Positions 27,731-37,624 are shown, numbered from the stretch's first letter. The stretch: DNA of 40,408 nucleotides from an uncultured Veillonella sp. (GCA_934183145.1 CAKPSA010000003.1:1-40408); one strand, 5' to 3'. Program-made: numbers and translations. The notes: generated by a model from the letters alone, not told the origin.

Positions 27731-28741
27731 TTATAAGCCTTTGCTTGCTACGAATGCTGCCATATCGATAAGACGTTCAGAGTAGCCCCATTCGTTATCA
27801 TACCAAGAAACAACTTTTACCATGTTACCATCCATAACCATTGTTAAATCAGCATCAACAATGGAACTACGTGGGTCAGAGCTGAAATCGCAGGATACCA
27901 ATGGTACATCGGATACACCAAGAATACCTTTTAATTCGCCAGCTGCTGCTTTGCGGAATGCTTCGTTGATTTCTTCTTTAGTAGCTGGTTTTTCAAGTTC
28001 GCAAACAAGATCTGTAGCAGATACATCTGGAGTAGGAACGCGCAATGCGAAACCGTCTAATTTACCTTTTAATTGAGGCAATACTTTTGCAACCGCTTTT
28101 GCTGCACCAGTTGTTGTAGGAATGATAGACATTGCTGCTGCACGAGCACGACGAGGGTCTTTATGACGTGCATCAAGAATTTTTTGGTCATTTGTATAGG
28201 AATGAATTGTAGTCATCATACCGCGTTTGATACCGAATTCATCGCATAAAACTTTAGCAAATGGAGCCAAGCAGTTTGTTGTACAGGATGCATTAGAGAT
28301 AATGTGATGTTTTGCAGGATCATACATATCTTGGTTAACGCCCATAACCATAGTTAAGTCTTCGTTTTTACCAGGTGCAGAAATCAATACTTTTTTTACA
28401 GTAGGTTGATTCAAATGAACCTTTGCTTCCTCTGCATCACGGTATTTACCAGTACATTCCATAACGATTTCAACGCCTTCTTCAGACCAAGGCAATTTAG
28501 AAGCATCACGGTCATGGAATACGCGGATTTTTTTACCGTCAACATAGATATTTTCATCATCAAATGTTACTTCATTAGGAATTGTGCCATGAACAGAGTC
28601 ATATTTTAACAATAATGCAGTACCTTCATTATCGCCAGTAGCATTGATTGCTACAACCTCTACGTCAGGATTATTAATCGCTGCACGTACTACACATTTA
28701 CCAATACGACCAAAACCGTTAATACCAACTTTTACTGCCAT
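27731..28741 (-). CDS. gap: Type I glyceraldehyde-3-phosphate dehydrogenase (GapB-like cofactor site)
   Basis: A 336-aa GAPDH with the nucleotide fold GINGFGRIGK, the catalytic Cys in NASCTTNCLAP, the partner His in the HSYTNDQ region, and the end WYDNEWGYS. At the end of the second beta strand the residue that is Asp in NAD-specific enzymes (VNDLTD) is Ala34 here (AINATGDNE), as in Bacillus GapB (AINASY), which prefers NADP and works in gluconeogenesis. That would suit an organism living on lactate, but it is an inference. The gene lies directly after cggR with AGGAGG 8 nt before the ATG. Confidence 0.96.
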   Translation of the reverse strand: MAVKVGINGFGRIGKCVVRAAINNPDVEVVAINATGDNEGTALLLKYDSVHGTIPNEVTFDDENIYVDGKKIRVFHDRDASKLPWSEEGVEIVMECTGKYRDAEEAKVHLNQPTVKKVLISAPGKNEDLTMVMGVNQDMYDPAKHHIISNASCTTNCLAPFAKVLCDEFGIKRGMMTTIHSYTNDQKILDARHKDPRRARAAAMSIIPTTTGAAKAVAKVLPQLKGKLDGFALRVPTPDVSATDLVCELEKPATKEEINEAFRKAAAGELKGILGVSDVPLVSCDFSSDPRSSIVDADLTMVMDGNMVKVVSWYDNEWGYSERLIDMAAFVASKGL

Positions 28742-28799
28742 TGTTAGATCCTCCTAATAACAAAAATATTCTAACAAAATATTTAACTACCAACTTCAT

Positions 28800-29825
28800 T
28801 TATAATGCTGAAATTTGTAACAATTGACGCATACCTTCTGCAGCTTGCTCATCGATGATTAGTATGCCTTTTTGACAAGCTCTCATAACACCTATAATGG
28901 CACTCGATTTATCTTGTCCACCAGCCACAGCAATCACATTGGGAATTTTTGCAACATCAGGAAGTGATAAACCAATATTATTAGTGGAATAAATCAACTT
29001 ACCATCTATATCGCAATATTGACCTAGAGCTTCGCCAACAGCTTGATTATCTACTAACTGCTTGCGCACATCATCAGCTATATGACGTTGATCCGCCATC
29101 CGCATAGCCGTACCAATACCGAACAACAATACATCAGTCCTACTAATAAGATCTCCAATTTCCTTAATTTGAGGTTCGCAAGTCATGAGCATATGCAATG
29201 AGTCTTGTGAAAGTCCATCAGGCAAATGGAGCATTTTATAGGTACCGCGAAGCCGTTCAGCAAGCACCGAAGCAATTACGTTAGCTTGATATTCTACGAC
29301 CTCACCAACGCCACCACGGGCAGGTACAACAATAGGATTAAAAGGTAATACAGGCATTTCCTCCGCTACTGCAGCCATTGTACTACCACCACTGATAGCA
29401 ACTACAAAGTCAGGCTGTAATAACTCCTGTAATAACTTTACTGCTGCAAAGCCAAGTTTTTTCACCATCAACGTACCTTCTGTAGGAGTGATGATAACCC
29501 TATCGATATGAAGCGATTCAGTCAATCGATGTTCTAGCTCGTTAATACGATCTAATTCATTTAAAAAATTCCGCAACTTTGGAACAATTGAATGTCCCTC
29601 ATCAGTGAGAAAAATCCCTGGTTTATAAATGTCTACAAGACCATTAGCACGCATTAACTCAATATGACTTCGTACGGTTCGCTCTGGAAGGTCCGTTGCA
29701 GTAGCTAATGTTCTACGGCCTATAGGCTCTTCATAAACTAGGTGGTTTAATATTTTGTATCGTTCCTTTAATACACTAACGATTTCAGGAACAATACGTT
29801 CACATATCATTAGAAACTCGTTCAT
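28800..29825 (-). CDS. cggR: Central glycolytic genes regulator CggR (SorC family)
   Basis: This 341-aa repressor has an N-terminal helix-turn-helix part (about 1-90, with RRTLATATDLPERTVRSHIELM) and a SorC-type sugar-phosphate-binding domain. The effector-site pattern is visible in AISGGSTMAAVAEEM, GGVGEVVEYQAN, FGIGTAMRMADQR and AVAGGQDKSSAI. In Bacillus, CggR represses its own operon and is released by fructose 1,6-bisphosphate; PfkA, its producer, is also in this window. The ATG at 29825 has AGGAGGG 5 nt upstream. It is the first gene of the operon, with a matching operator in its leader. Confidence 0.95.
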   Translation of the reverse strand: MNEFLMICERIVPEIVSVLKERYKILNHLVYEEPIGRRTLATATDLPERTVRSHIELMRANGLVDIYKPGIFLTDEGHSIVPKLRNFLNELDRINELEHRLTESLHIDRVIITPTEGTLMVKKLGFAAVKLLQELLQPDFVVAISGGSTMAAVAEEMPVLPFNPIVVPARGGVGEVVEYQANVIASVLAERLRGTYKMLHLPDGLSQDSLHMLMTCEPQIKEIGDLISRTDVLLFGIGTAMRMADQRHIADDVRKQLVDNQAVGEALGQYCDIDGKLIYSTNNIGLSLPDVAKIPNVIAVAGGQDKSSAIIGVMRACQKGILIIDEQAAEGMRQLLQISAL

Positions 29826-29854
29826 CGGGTCCCTCCTTTACCCGTTAGTATTAT

Positions 29855-29894
29855 ATGAAGCGTTTTTCGTCCCATGTGAACAAAATTCGTCCCA
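29855..29894 (-). promoter_or_regulatory. CggR operator (two direct repeats)
   Basis: On the minus strand TGGGACGAA occurs at 29886-29894 and 29866-29874, exactly 20 bp apart. The Bacillus CggR operator is a tandem CGGGAC-N6-TGTC-N4 unit, also of 20-bp period, and the first unit here (GGGAC-N6-TGTT) follows it closely. It lies downstream of the expected start site, so CggR would block elongating polymerase, as described for Bacillus. Confidence 0.85.
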
Positions 29895-29924
29895 CCTAAA
29901 ATAAAAAAATACTTTTACATTTGT

Positions 29925-29953
29925 ATTGTATACCCTATGTTGATTTTATTCAA
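29925..29953 (-). promoter_or_regulatory. Promoter of the cggR-gap-pgk-tpiA-gpmI-eno operon
   Basis: TTGAAT (29948-29953) and TACAAT (29925-29930) are 17 bp apart on the minus strand, about 100 bp before cggR. A second possible set (TTCACA with a perfect TATAAT at 29850-29855, spacing 19) overlaps the operator and is less likely. Confidence 0.65.
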
Positions 29954-29965
29954 GACTTTATAGCA

Positions 29966-30017
29966 GAAAACGACATAATTTAGATATTTTATACAGATTT
30001 GTACCTAAATTATGTCG
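29966..30017 (-). terminator. Terminator of upp
   Basis: A perfect 12-bp stem (CGACATAATTTA at 29971-29982 with TAAATTATGTCG at 30006-30017) encloses a 23-nt loop. On the minus strand TTTT follows. It lies 17 bp past the upp stop. Confidence 0.75.
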
Positions 30018-30033
30018 CTTATATATGCTTATA

Positions 30034-30681
<648 letters not shown>

Positions 30682-30752
30682 TTATATACCCTATCGGTAT
30701 CCATTTAATATTCATATTTACTCTATCACAGATTGATAAATCATGCCATAAA

Positions 30753-30786
30753 AATATTAAAAGGGATGTGCCAAAACACATCCCTT
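30753..30786 (-). terminator. Terminator of glyA
   Basis: A 10-bp perfect stem (AAGGGATGTG at 30761-30770 with CACATCCCTT at 30777-30786) with a 6-nt loop is followed on the minus strand by TTTTAATATTTTTA. Confidence 0.85.
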
Positions 30787-30833
30787 TAATTGTATGTAAG
30801 TCTTATGTAATTTTAATAAGCTTAATCCAATGA

Positions 30834-32066
30834 TTAGTACAATGGGTACGCTTCGCAAAGTGCTGCTACACGTTTGCTTGCATCTTCATGAACTGCTTTA
30901 TCTTCAGGATTTTTAAGAACAGTTGCAATGATATCTGCAATTTCTTCCATGTCTTTTACTTGTAAGCCACGAGTTGTAAGAGCTGGTGTACCAAGACGGA
31001 TACCACTTGTTACAAATGGGCTAGCAGGATCGAATGGAATAGTATTTTTATTACATGTAATACCAACTTCATCAAGTAAGTGTTCTGCTTCTTTACCTGT
31101 TAAACCAGTATTGCGAACATCTACCAACATAACGTGAGTATCTGTACCACCAGAAACGATTGTTAAGCCTTTTTCTTGCAATGCAGCAGCCAATGCTTTT
31201 GCATTATCGATAACTTGTTGTGCATATACTTTAAACTCAGGTTGTAACGCTTCACCGAATGCAACTGCTTTAGCAGCGATAACATGCATCAAAGGACCAC
31301 CTTGAATACCAGGGAAGATAGCTTTATCGATTGCTTTAGCATATTTTTCTTTACAAAGGATCATGCCGCCACGAGGACCACGCAATGTTTTATGAGTTGT
31401 AGTAGTAACGATATCAGCATGTTCTACAGGATTTGGATGTAAACCTGCTGCTACAAGACCTGCGAAGTGAGCCATATCTACCATGAAGATAGCATCAACT
31501 TCATGAGCTACATCAGCCATTTTTTTGAAGTCGATTTGACGGCTATAAGCACTACCACCAGCAATAATCAATTTAGGTTTAGCTTCTAATACGATTTTAC
31601 GGAACTCATCATAATCAATTTGTTGAGTTTCTGCATCTACACCGTAAGGTACTACGTTGAAATATGTACCAGAGACGTTAACTGGAGAACCATGAGTTAA
31701 GTGACCACCATGGGACAAGTTCATACCCACAATAGTGTCACCTGGTTGTAATAATGCGAAATACACACCAAAGTTTGCTTGAGAACCAGAGTGAGGTTGT
31801 ACGTTTGCATGTTCTGCACCGAACAAGCGTTTTGCACGTTCAATAGCCAATGTTTCTATAACATCAACATTTTCACAACCGCCATAATAACGTTTACCAG
31901 GATACCCTTCAGCATATTTATTAGTCAATACGCTACCTTGAGCTTCCATTACTGCTTGAGAAACAAAGTTTTCAGAAGCGATCATTTCTAATTTATCGCG
32001 TTGGCGTGCTAATTCTTGATTGATAACAGCTTGAATATTAGGGTCTTGTTTTTCTAAGAAACTCAT
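30834..32066 (-). CDS. glyA: Serine hydroxymethyltransferase
   Basis: A 410-aa PLP enzyme interconverting serine and glycine with tetrahydrofolate, supplying one-carbon units. The PLP-binding Lys is in [39 protein letters not shown] and [14 protein letters not shown] are also standard. GAGGAGG precedes the ATG. It follows rpiB by 45 bp and is probably the last gene of the phosphatase-rpiB-glyA unit. Confidence 0.98.
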   Translation of the reverse strand: MSFLEKQDPNIQAVINQELARQRDKLEMIASENFVSQAVMEAQGSVLTNKYAEGYPGKRYYGGCENVDVIETLAIERAKRLFGAEHANVQPHSGSQANFGVYFALLQPGDTIVGMNLSHGGHLTHGSPVNVSGTYFNVVPYGVDAETQQIDYDEFRKIVLEAKPKLIIAGGSAYSRQIDFKKMADVAHEVDAIFMVDMAHFAGLVAAGLHPNPVEHADIVTTTTHKTLRGPRGGMILCKEKYAKAIDKAIFPGIQGGPLMHVIAAKAVAFGEALQPEFKVYAQQVIDNAKALAAALQEKGLTIVSGGTDTHVMLVDVRNTGLTGKEAEHLLDEVGITCNKNTIPFDPASPFVTSGIRLGTPALTTRGLQVKDMEEIADIIATVLKNPEDKAVHEDASKRVAALCEAYPLY

Positions 32067-32111
32067 GAGTATCCTCCTCGTGCAAAACGAATATATATAG
32101 GTAATGATGTA

Positions 32112-32549
32112 TTACTTCTCTAGTGCTTTAATTTTCTCTACACGGCGTGCGTGACGACCACCTTCGAACTCTGTTTCCATAAAGATGGCTACAATATCGT
32201 TAGCTAGGCCAGGACCAATAACGCGTTCCCCCATTGTGAGAATATTAGCGTCATTATGTTCACGACATGCATGAGCAGAGAATGTATCATGACAAAGAGC
32301 AGCGCGAACACCTGCAATCTTATTTGCTGCAATACCGATACCAATACCAGTACCACAAATCAAAATACCTCTGTCTGCTTGACCAGATACAACTGCATTT
32401 GCTACAGGTACAGCAATGTCAGGATAATCACAAGAATCAGCTGTATGACAGCCAAAATCCTCTACTTCATGTCCCAATGCATTTAATAATTCCTTAACGG
32501 ATGTTTTTAAATTTAATCCGCCATGATCACAACCGATTGCAACTTTCAT
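32112..32549 (-). CDS. rpiB: Ribose-5-phosphate isomerase B
   Basis: A 145-aa isomerase interconverting ribose 5-phosphate and ribulose 5-phosphate. It has the N-terminal IGCDHGG, the catalytic Cys in ILICGTGIGIGIAANK, and CREHNDANILTMGERV. AGGAG lies 8 nt upstream of the ATG. It is 11 bp after the phosphatase gene. The close relative galactose-6-phosphate isomerase (LacAB) cannot be fully excluded, but the context with glyA and upp favours RpiB. Confidence 0.95.
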   Translation of the reverse strand: MKVAIGCDHGGLNLKTSVKELLNALGHEVEDFGCHTADSCDYPDIAVPVANAVVSGQADRGILICGTGIGIGIAANKIAGVRAALCHDTFSAHACREHNDANILTMGERVIGPGLANDIVAIFMETEFEGGRHARRVEKIKALEK

Positions 32550-32560
32550 AATTTCATCTC

Positions 32561-33007
32561 CTACGCCTTCTGAGGCACTGAGCTAAGACCGGCCTCTACT
32601 AAGTGATAAATTTGTTCCGCACATTGATTATATACGGTTTGATCAGATCCATATGGGTCAGTAACATCACCATCCTGACCACCCCACTCAGAAATCGTTT
32701 TGATTTTACCTTCCTCAAATGGGAATTGGCGAAGTAGTACAGATTTGTGATCTTTCGTCATACCAATGATAAGATCTGCTGCATTCACGAGTTCCATCGT
32801 CAATGGTCTCGATTCATGATCAGAAATATCTGCAATGGAACGGATAGCTTCAACAGCTTGTTCAGTTGGCTTTGCTCCATAAGCGGCAAATAGACCAGCT
32901 GATACAGTCGTCACATCCTTATGTTGCTCCGCTGCAAGGGCCCTTGTAATACCTTCAGCCATAGGGCTGCGACATGTATTACCGGTACACACAAATAAAA
33001 TATTCAT
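32561..33007 (-). CDS. Low-molecular-weight phosphatase, YwlE-like (protein arginine phosphatase)
   Basis: A 148-aa low-molecular-weight phosphatase with the P-loop CTGNTCRSPMAE at residues 7-18 and the general acid Asp in TDPYGSD. In Bacillus YwlE a Thr in this loop (CTGNTCRS; tyrosine phosphatases usually have CxGNICRS) selects phosphoarginine; the same Thr is present here, which favours arginine phosphatase activity. The position between tsaC and rpiB also matches ywlE. AAGGA precedes the ATG. It is the first gene of its unit, behind a strong promoter and palindrome. Confidence 0.85.
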   Translation of the reverse strand: MNILFVCTGNTCRSPMAEGITRALAAEQHKDVTTVSAGLFAAYGAKPTEQAVEAIRSIADISDHESRPLTMELVNAADLIIGMTKDHKSVLLRQFPFEEGKIKTISEWGGQDGDVTDPYGSDQTVYNQCAEQIYHLVEAGLSSVPQKA

Positions 33008-33022
33008 AATAACATCCTTACT

Positions 33023-33041
33023 TAATCACATTTTGTGATTA
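33023..33041. promoter_or_regulatory. Palindrome at the phosphatase-rpiB-glyA start site (candidate operator)
   Basis: Arms TAATCACA and TGTGATTA are perfect inverted repeats with a 3-nt centre. They lie 9 bp downstream of a perfect -10 box, covering about +2 to +20. An operator, or a 5'-end mRNA hairpin, is likely. Confidence 0.55.
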
Positions 33042-33049
33042 CTTTATAC

Positions 33050-33077
33050 ATTATAGCAAATTCATCCAATATGTAAA
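33050..33077 (-). promoter_or_regulatory. Promoter of the phosphatase-rpiB-glyA unit
   Basis: On the minus strand TTTACA (33072-33077) and a perfect TATAAT (33050-33055) are separated by 16 bp, about 43 bp before the phosphatase start codon. Confidence 0.8.
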
Positions 33078-33119
33078 GACATATTTCTATTATCAGTGGA
33101 CATTTTTATGCTAGTAAAT

Positions 33120-34151
33120 TTACTTATAAATGATATGATGGCTTGATGCCTTCTCCATACGATTCATAATAGCTACACCAAAACCGTCATCATCAACACC
33201 TTCTGCTAAGATTAAGGTAACATGATTTTCGTTAAAATGTAATAGGCTTTTGTAAAAGTCATGACCTAATGATAAAGCATCACCATGATGTCCAAAACAA
33301 TGGCAGATAAAGCGTGTATCGTCTTTAATAAGATTGTACGTTTCATGACTTACTAAACAGCCTATAGGACCTTCTATGCCTTCTGAAAGCTTTTCAAAAG
33401 TACATGCTATCCCCTCTGGACTACCTACAACAACTGTCATAGGTGCATCAGGCGCATAGTGAGTATACTTCATACCAGGAGCCTTAGGCTTAGTGGTAGC
33501 ATTAACTAGAGCAGTGTCATATTCAACAGTAGCCACAACTGTTTCAAGCTGTGCTTTTGTAATTCCACCGGGTCTCAATATAATGACCTTATCATCATGA
33601 ACTTCCACTACAGTAGATTCTACACCAATCGTACATGGACCAGCATCTAAAATATAAGAAATACGGTCCTTCATATCATGGTAAACATCTTGTGCCGTTG
33701 TAGGACTTGGCCGACCAGATATATTTGCACTAGGAGCCGCTACAGGTACACCTGTACGTTCTAATAATGCACGGCAAACCTTATGATCAGGGCAACGTAA
33801 CGCCACACGAGGTAAGCCACCTGTAGCACGATCCGGCACCAAATCAGATTTAGGCAATGTAATCGTTAAAGGGCCTGGCCAAAATGTATCCATTAATAGT
33901 TGTGCCGTCTTTGAAACCGCTGTTACTAAAGGTTTTATACTTTCACTATTAGGAACATGTAAAATCAATGGATTATCTGAAGGACGACCTTTGGCAGCAT
34001 AAATTTTATCCATCGCCTCCGGATCAAGTCCATTTGCACCTAATCCATATACAGTTTCTGTAGGAATGGACACCAATTCGCCATTACGTAAAGCGCGAGC
34101 GAGACTATCTAGTTCTTGATCTGATGGATTTGTAATTATTTGAGTATCCAT
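33120..34151 (-). CDS. tsaC: Threonylcarbamoyl-AMP synthase (Sua5/YwlC type)
   Basis: A 343-aa enzyme making threonylcarbamoyl-AMP for the t6A37 modification of ANN-decoding tRNAs. The YrdC domain fills the first ~200 residues (SIPTETVYGLGANG, KGRPSDNPLILHV, AAPSANISGRPSPT), and a C-terminal Sua5 domain follows after the linker motif PGMKYTHYAPDAPM. The ATG at 34151 is 1 nt after the prmC stop with GAGGGA 5 nt upstream; the ATG four codons earlier overlaps the ribosome site. Confidence 0.96.
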   Translation of the reverse strand: MDTQIITNPSDQELDSLARALRNGELVSIPTETVYGLGANGLDPEAMDKIYAAKGRPSDNPLILHVPNSESIKPLVTAVSKTAQLLMDTFWPGPLTITLPKSDLVPDRATGGLPRVALRCPDHKVCRALLERTGVPVAAPSANISGRPSPTTAQDVYHDMKDRISYILDAGPCTIGVESTVVEVHDDKVIILRPGGITKAQLETVVATVEYDTALVNATTKPKAPGMKYTHYAPDAPMTVVVGSPEGIACTFEKLSEGIEGPIGCLVSHETYNLIKDDTRFICHCFGHHGDALSLGHDFYKSLLHFNENHVTLILAEGVDDDGFGVAIMNRMEKASSHHIIYK

Positions 34152-34152
34152 A

Positions 34153-35022
34153 TTATCCCTCATACACAGCTGTTACAACGCGGTCGTTTCCACCAAGGTC
34201 AGCAATACATTGAATATTAGAATACTGCCCTGTTTCTTCCAATAAAGCTTTGACTGCTTCAGCTTGATCATAACCTATTTCAAAAGCTATACGGCCTTGT
34301 GATTTTAAATATGTTCCACATGCTTTAGCTAAAATACGATAGAATTCTAACCCATCTTCACCGCCAAATAAGGCAATGTGAGGCTCATTTAACACGTCTT
34401 GAGACAACAATTTAGCATCTCCCGTACGAATATATGGTGGATTCGATACGATGAGGTCAAACTTTTCAGCATTACCAACCAAGGCAGAAAACATATCGGA
34501 CTCTAACAATTGAACACGATCATTTAAGTTGAATCTTTCACCATTCTCCTTAGCCACTGACAAAGCATCGGTAGAAATTTCAAGACCTACACCACACGCA
34601 TTCGGCAAATAGTGCAGTAGACTTAACAATATCGTACCAGGGCCCGTACATACATCCAGGATATGTACATCGCTATTTTTTGAATACGCCCCCAGTACAT
34701 ACTCAATCAATGTTTCTGTATCAGGTCGTGGAATCAATACCTTATCATTAACCTTAAAGGTCAATCCCATAAAGTCCTTTTCTCCAATTATGGCTGCTAC
34801 ACAATGCCCCTTAGCCCGTTCTTGAACTAGAGGTCTAAAGGCGTCGAGTTCCTCTTGAATAAGCGGTTGGTCATAATGGGTATATAGATAAATACGATCC
34901 TTGCCTAAAACGTGAGAAAGCAGTACTTCCCCATCAAGTCGAGGTGTATCCATCTCCTTGCTTTGAAAGTACTGCTCTGTCCACTGGAGAATACGACCGA
35001 TTGTCCAAATCTCCTTATGCAT
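34153..35022 (-). CDS. prmC: Peptide chain release factor N5-glutamine methyltransferase
   Basis: A 289-aa SAM-dependent enzyme that methylates the Gln of the GGQ motif in release factors. It has an N-terminal helical domain, SAM-binding [15 protein letters not shown], and the catalytic [13 protein letters not shown]. The start is the ATG at 35022, which overlaps the prfA stop by 8 nt, with GGAGG 9 nt upstream; an ATG 14 codons earlier lies inside prfA. It is translationally coupled to its substrate gene. Confidence 0.97.
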   Translation of the reverse strand: MHKEIWTIGRILQWTEQYFQSKEMDTPRLDGEVLLSHVLGKDRIYLYTHYDQPLIQEELDAFRPLVQERAKGHCVAAIIGEKDFMGLTFKVNDKVLIPRPDTETLIEYVLGAYSKNSDVHILDVCTGPGTILLSLLHYLPNACGVGLEISTDALSVAKENGERFNLNDRVQLLESDMFSALVGNAEKFDLIVSNPPYIRTGDAKLLSQDVLNEPHIALFGGEDGLEFYRILAKACGTYLKSQGRIAFEIGYDQAEAVKALLEETGQYSNIQCIADLGGNDRVVTAVYEG

Positions 35023-36097
35023 TTGTATTAGCCTCCTGCATTTTTGCCGCTTGGTCAGCAGCATTTAAGGCTTGAATAATTTCATCTAGATCGCCATTTA
35101 AAATAGCATCTAATTTATACAATGTTAAGTTAATACGATGATCAGTTACGCGACCTTGTGGATAGTTATAGGTACGAATACGTTCACTGCGGTCACCAGT
35201 ACCAACTTGGCTTTTACGGTCTGCAGCCATGCTAGAAATAGCCTCTTGTTCGGCTTGGTCTTGCAATTTAGCACGCAATACACGCATAGCTTTTTCACGG
35301 TTTTGTAATTGAGAACGTTGGTCTTGACAAGCTACAACGATACCGGATGGTAAGTGTGTAATACGAACAGCAGATTCAGTTTTATTGATATGCTGACCGC
35401 CCGCACCACTCGCACGATATGTGTCAATTTTTAAGTCTTTTTCATTAACTTCAATATCAACATCTTCCATTTCTGGTAATACAGCCACAGTAACTGTAGA
35501 CGTATGTACACGACCTTGTGTTTCTGTAGCAGGCACACGTTGTACACGATGTACACCAGATTCAAATTTCATCTTAGAGTATACATTTTCACCATCTACA
35601 GAGAAAATAACCTCTTTAAATCCACCTAATTCAGGCTCATTGGCATCGATAATCTCACAACGCCAGCCTTGGCTTTCCGCATATTTTGTGTACATACGGA
35701 ACAAATCGCCTGCAAATAGTGCCGCTTCATCACCGCCAGCACCACCGCGAATTTCGATGATGATGTTCTTATCATCATTAGGGTCTTTAGGCAATAAAAG
35801 AATTTGCAATTTCTCTTCTAATTCCTCTTTTTGCGGTTTTAGCTCTTTCAATTCCTCTTGTGCCATTTCACGGAATTCTTCATCCATGGATTTATCTTCG
35901 ATAACTTCCATAGCTTCATCAATACCAGCTAATACTTTTTTATAAGTACGGAATGTTTCCACTGTTTCAGATAATTGAGCATGTTGACGTGTTAATTTAC
36001 GCCATTCATCTTGGCGCGCAATCACTTCAGGGTCACTGATGCGCTGCTCCAGGTCCATAAATTTATCTTCAATAACTTGTAATTTATCTACTAGCAT
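35015..36097 (-). CDS. prfA: Peptide chain release factor 1
   Basis: A 360-aa class I release factor for UAA and UAG. The codon-recognition tripeptide PAT of RF1 is in [16 protein letters not shown], and the catalytic GGQ is in [37 protein letters not shown] and [19 protein letters not shown] are further hallmarks. There is no RF2-type frameshift site. GAGG lies 7 nt before the ATG, and the gene begins 2 bp after the YqhQ-like gene. Confidence 0.98.
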   Translation of the reverse strand: MLVDKLQVIEDKFMDLEQRISDPEVIARQDEWRKLTRQHAQLSETVETFRTYKKVLAGIDEAMEVIEDKSMDEEFREMAQEELKELKPQKEELEEKLQILLLPKDPNDDKNIIIEIRGGAGGDEAALFAGDLFRMYTKYAESQGWRCEIIDANEPELGGFKEVIFSVDGENVYSKMKFESGVHRVQRVPATETQGRVHTSTVTVAVLPEMEDVDIEVNEKDLKIDTYRASGAGGQHINKTESAVRITHLPSGIVVACQDQRSQLQNREKAMRVLRAKLQDQAEQEAISSMAADRKSQVGTGDRSERIRTYNYPQGRVTDHRINLTLYKLDAILNGDLDEIIQALNAADQAAKMQEANTNA

Positions 36098-36099
36098 GT

Positions 36100-36990
36100 T
36101 TATTCCTCTTCATAAGCATCACTCTCAGGAGGGCGAACCTCTTCAAGAGCACGTATAGCTACTTCAATTTGATCATCTTCTGGTTCACGTGTGGTCATAT
36201 ATTGTAATGCAAGACCAGGTTTAATAAGAGCTTGCACAAAGGAATGCTCACTACGACCAGCAAGACGAATGACCTCGTACGCAATACCTGCCACTACTGG
36301 CATAAGAAGTACGCGGCTTACGATACGTTCTAACAAATTAGGCCAACCTAAAAAGGCAAATACAAAGATACTTACAACCATAACAATAAGTAAGAAATTT
36401 GTACCACATCGCGGATGTAAGCGACTTTGTTTACGAACGTTTTCTACAGTGAGAGGCAAGTCTAATTCATAAGTATGAATCGTTTTATGCTCTGCCCCAT
36501 GATATTGGAAAACTCGTTGAATATCCTTCGTAAGTCCAATCCCCCAAATATAGAGTAGGAAAAGAACTAAACGAATAACACCTTCAATGAGATTTAATAC
36601 AACATGATTATCCTGTACACCAGGAATAAATTTTACGATAAATGTAGGCAATGCCAAAAATACAGCTATCGCAAAGATGGTGGAAATAACCATAGTAATG
36701 GCAATTTCACTATTAGACATTTCTTCCTCTTCATCACCAGCGGCCTTAGCAGAGAAGGACAAGGCCTTCATGCCAATTACGAGGGATTCATAAAGAGCTA
36801 CACAGCCCCGAAGAAATGGTTTTTTCAAAATTGGATATGTGTCAGCAATAGATTTTGTAGGCTCTTTTTGAACTACAATGGTTCCCGCTGGCTCTCGTAC
36901 AGCTGTTGCTGTAACGCCAGGTCCCCTCATCATGACACCTTCGATCACAGCTTGTCCACCGACAAACTTTTTAATACGTTCTGTGTTCAC
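36100..36990 (-). CDS. DUF1385 (YqhQ-like) membrane protein
   Basis: A 296-aa membrane protein of the DUF1385/YqhQ family, function unknown. It opens with [15 protein letters not shown], the family's best-conserved stretch, followed by about four hydrophobic helices and the conserved [13 protein letters not shown] and [14 protein letters not shown], whose His, Glu and Cys could bind a metal. The start is the GTG at 36990 with AGGAG 5 nt upstream; ATGs 7 and 5 codons earlier overlap the ribosome site. The family is often found between rpmE and prfA, as here. Confidence 0.9.
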   Translation of the reverse strand: MNTERIKKFVGGQAVIEGVMMRGPGVTATAVREPAGTIVVQKEPTKSIADTYPILKKPFLRGCVALYESLVIGMKALSFSAKAAGDEEEEMSNSEIAITMVISTIFAIAVFLALPTFIVKFIPGVQDNHVVLNLIEGVIRLVLFLLYIWGIGLTKDIQRVFQYHGAEHKTIHTYELDLPLTVENVRKQSRLHPRCGTNFLLIVMVVSIFVFAFLGWPNLLERIVSRVLLMPVVAGIAYEVIRLAGRSEHSFVQALIKPGLALQYMTTREPEDDQIEVAIRALEEVRPPESDAYEEE

Positions 36991-37004
36991 AAGAGCTCCT
37001 CTCA

Positions 37005-37037
37005 TAAACAAATAGAGGCAGAGCTCATAGCCCTGCC
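37005..37037 (-). terminator. Weak terminator or attenuator after rpmE
   Basis: GGCAG (37017-37021) and CTGCC (37033-37037) plus an inner GC/GC form an interrupted 7-bp stem, followed on the minus strand by a T-rich TCTATTTGTTT. It would partly separate the abundant ribosomal-protein transcript from the YqhQ-like/prfA run. Confidence 0.5.
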
Positions 37038-37062
37038 AATAGATGCTACATTACATGACAAA

Positions 37063-37260
37063 TTATTTGCCGTAACGTTTGTTAAATTGTTCAATACGAC
37101 CACGAGCTTGAGCTGCGCGTTGTTGACCAGTGAAGAACGGATGGCATTTGGAGCAAACGTCTACACGAAGGTCTTCTTTTACAGAGCCAGTTTTGAATGT
37201 GTTGCCACAACCGCAAGTTACTGTAGCTTCTTTATAGTCTGGATGAATACCTTGTTTCAT
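37063..37260 (-). CDS. rpmE: 50S ribosomal protein L31 (zinc-binding form)
   Basis: This 65-aa ribosomal protein begins [14 protein letters not shown] and ends with the typical basic tail. The zinc ligands of the C+ form are present: CGCG and CSKC. GAGG is 8 nt before the ATG at 37260; a longer in-frame extension to 37368 runs through the promoter and is not credible. Its own promoter lies 40-70 bp upstream. Confidence 0.97.
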   Translation of the reverse strand: MKQGIHPDYKEATVTCGCGNTFKTGSVKEDLRVDVCSKCHPFFTGQQRAAQARGRIEQFNKRYGK

Positions 37261-37300
37261 TCTATACACCTCTTTCCGACAATCAATATTATTCTTATAG

Positions 37301-37329
37301 ATTATAGCACGACACTTGTACAAATGCAA
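37301..37329 (-). promoter_or_regulatory. Promoter of rpmE
   Basis: TTGCAT (37324-37329) and a perfect TATAAT (37301-37306) lie 17 bp apart on the minus strand, about 40 bp before the start codon. No Zur-like operator was recognised. Confidence 0.75.
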
Positions 37330-37339
37330 GTTGCCAATG

Positions 37340-37609
37340 CTATTCCTTGGATGCTTGTTTTTCTTCAATAGACTCAGCTAAGATAGTCTCTAAGTCGCTT
37401 TCGTTAAGGATATCACGCAATGCGATGAGCTCTTCTAAAGAAAGGGTAATACCCTTTTTCATGCTTGTATATTCACTATCCCAAGCACGAAGGTCAAATT
37501 TAGGATTATATTTGCCCCAGCTAGTGCATGTTAATTGTTTCTTCCAACCGTCTTTATCTTCAGATAAAGTACCGATAACTTTGAAGATTTCAAAATTAAT
37601 AACTGCCAT
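37340..37609 (-). CDS. YdbC/PC4-like single-stranded nucleic-acid-binding protein
   Basis: An 89-aa protein resembling the bacterial YdbC family, whose fold matches the eukaryotic coactivator PC4 and binds single-stranded DNA. The pattern is a curved beta sheet ([36 protein letters not shown]) followed by the typical [18 protein letters not shown] helix and an acidic tail. AGGAGG is 4 nt before the ATG at 37609. It has its own promoter and a leader made almost entirely of three short hairpins. Its biological role is not known; DNA repair, recombination or RNA binding are candidates. Confidence 0.8.
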   Translation of the reverse strand: MAVINFEIFKVIGTLSEDKDGWKKQLTCTSWGKYNPKFDLRAWDSEYTSMKKGITLSLEELIALRDILNESDLETILAESIEEKQASKE

Positions 37610-37624
37610 GAGTCCTCCTTTCTT

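Noticed and set aside
35421..35945. A 174-codon plus-strand open frame
   Set aside because: Entirely antisense to prfA and Ser-rich, an effect of the codon pattern of the real gene.
37063..37368. Longer L31 start at 37368
   Set aside because: The added 36 residues cross a clear TTGCAT-17-TATAAT promoter; L31 begins MKQGIHP.
36604..37371. A 255-codon plus-strand open frame
   Set aside because: It lies antisense to the YqhQ-like and rpmE genes, has no ribosome site and reads as low-complexity Cys/Phe/Ser-rich sequence with no family. A shadow frame.
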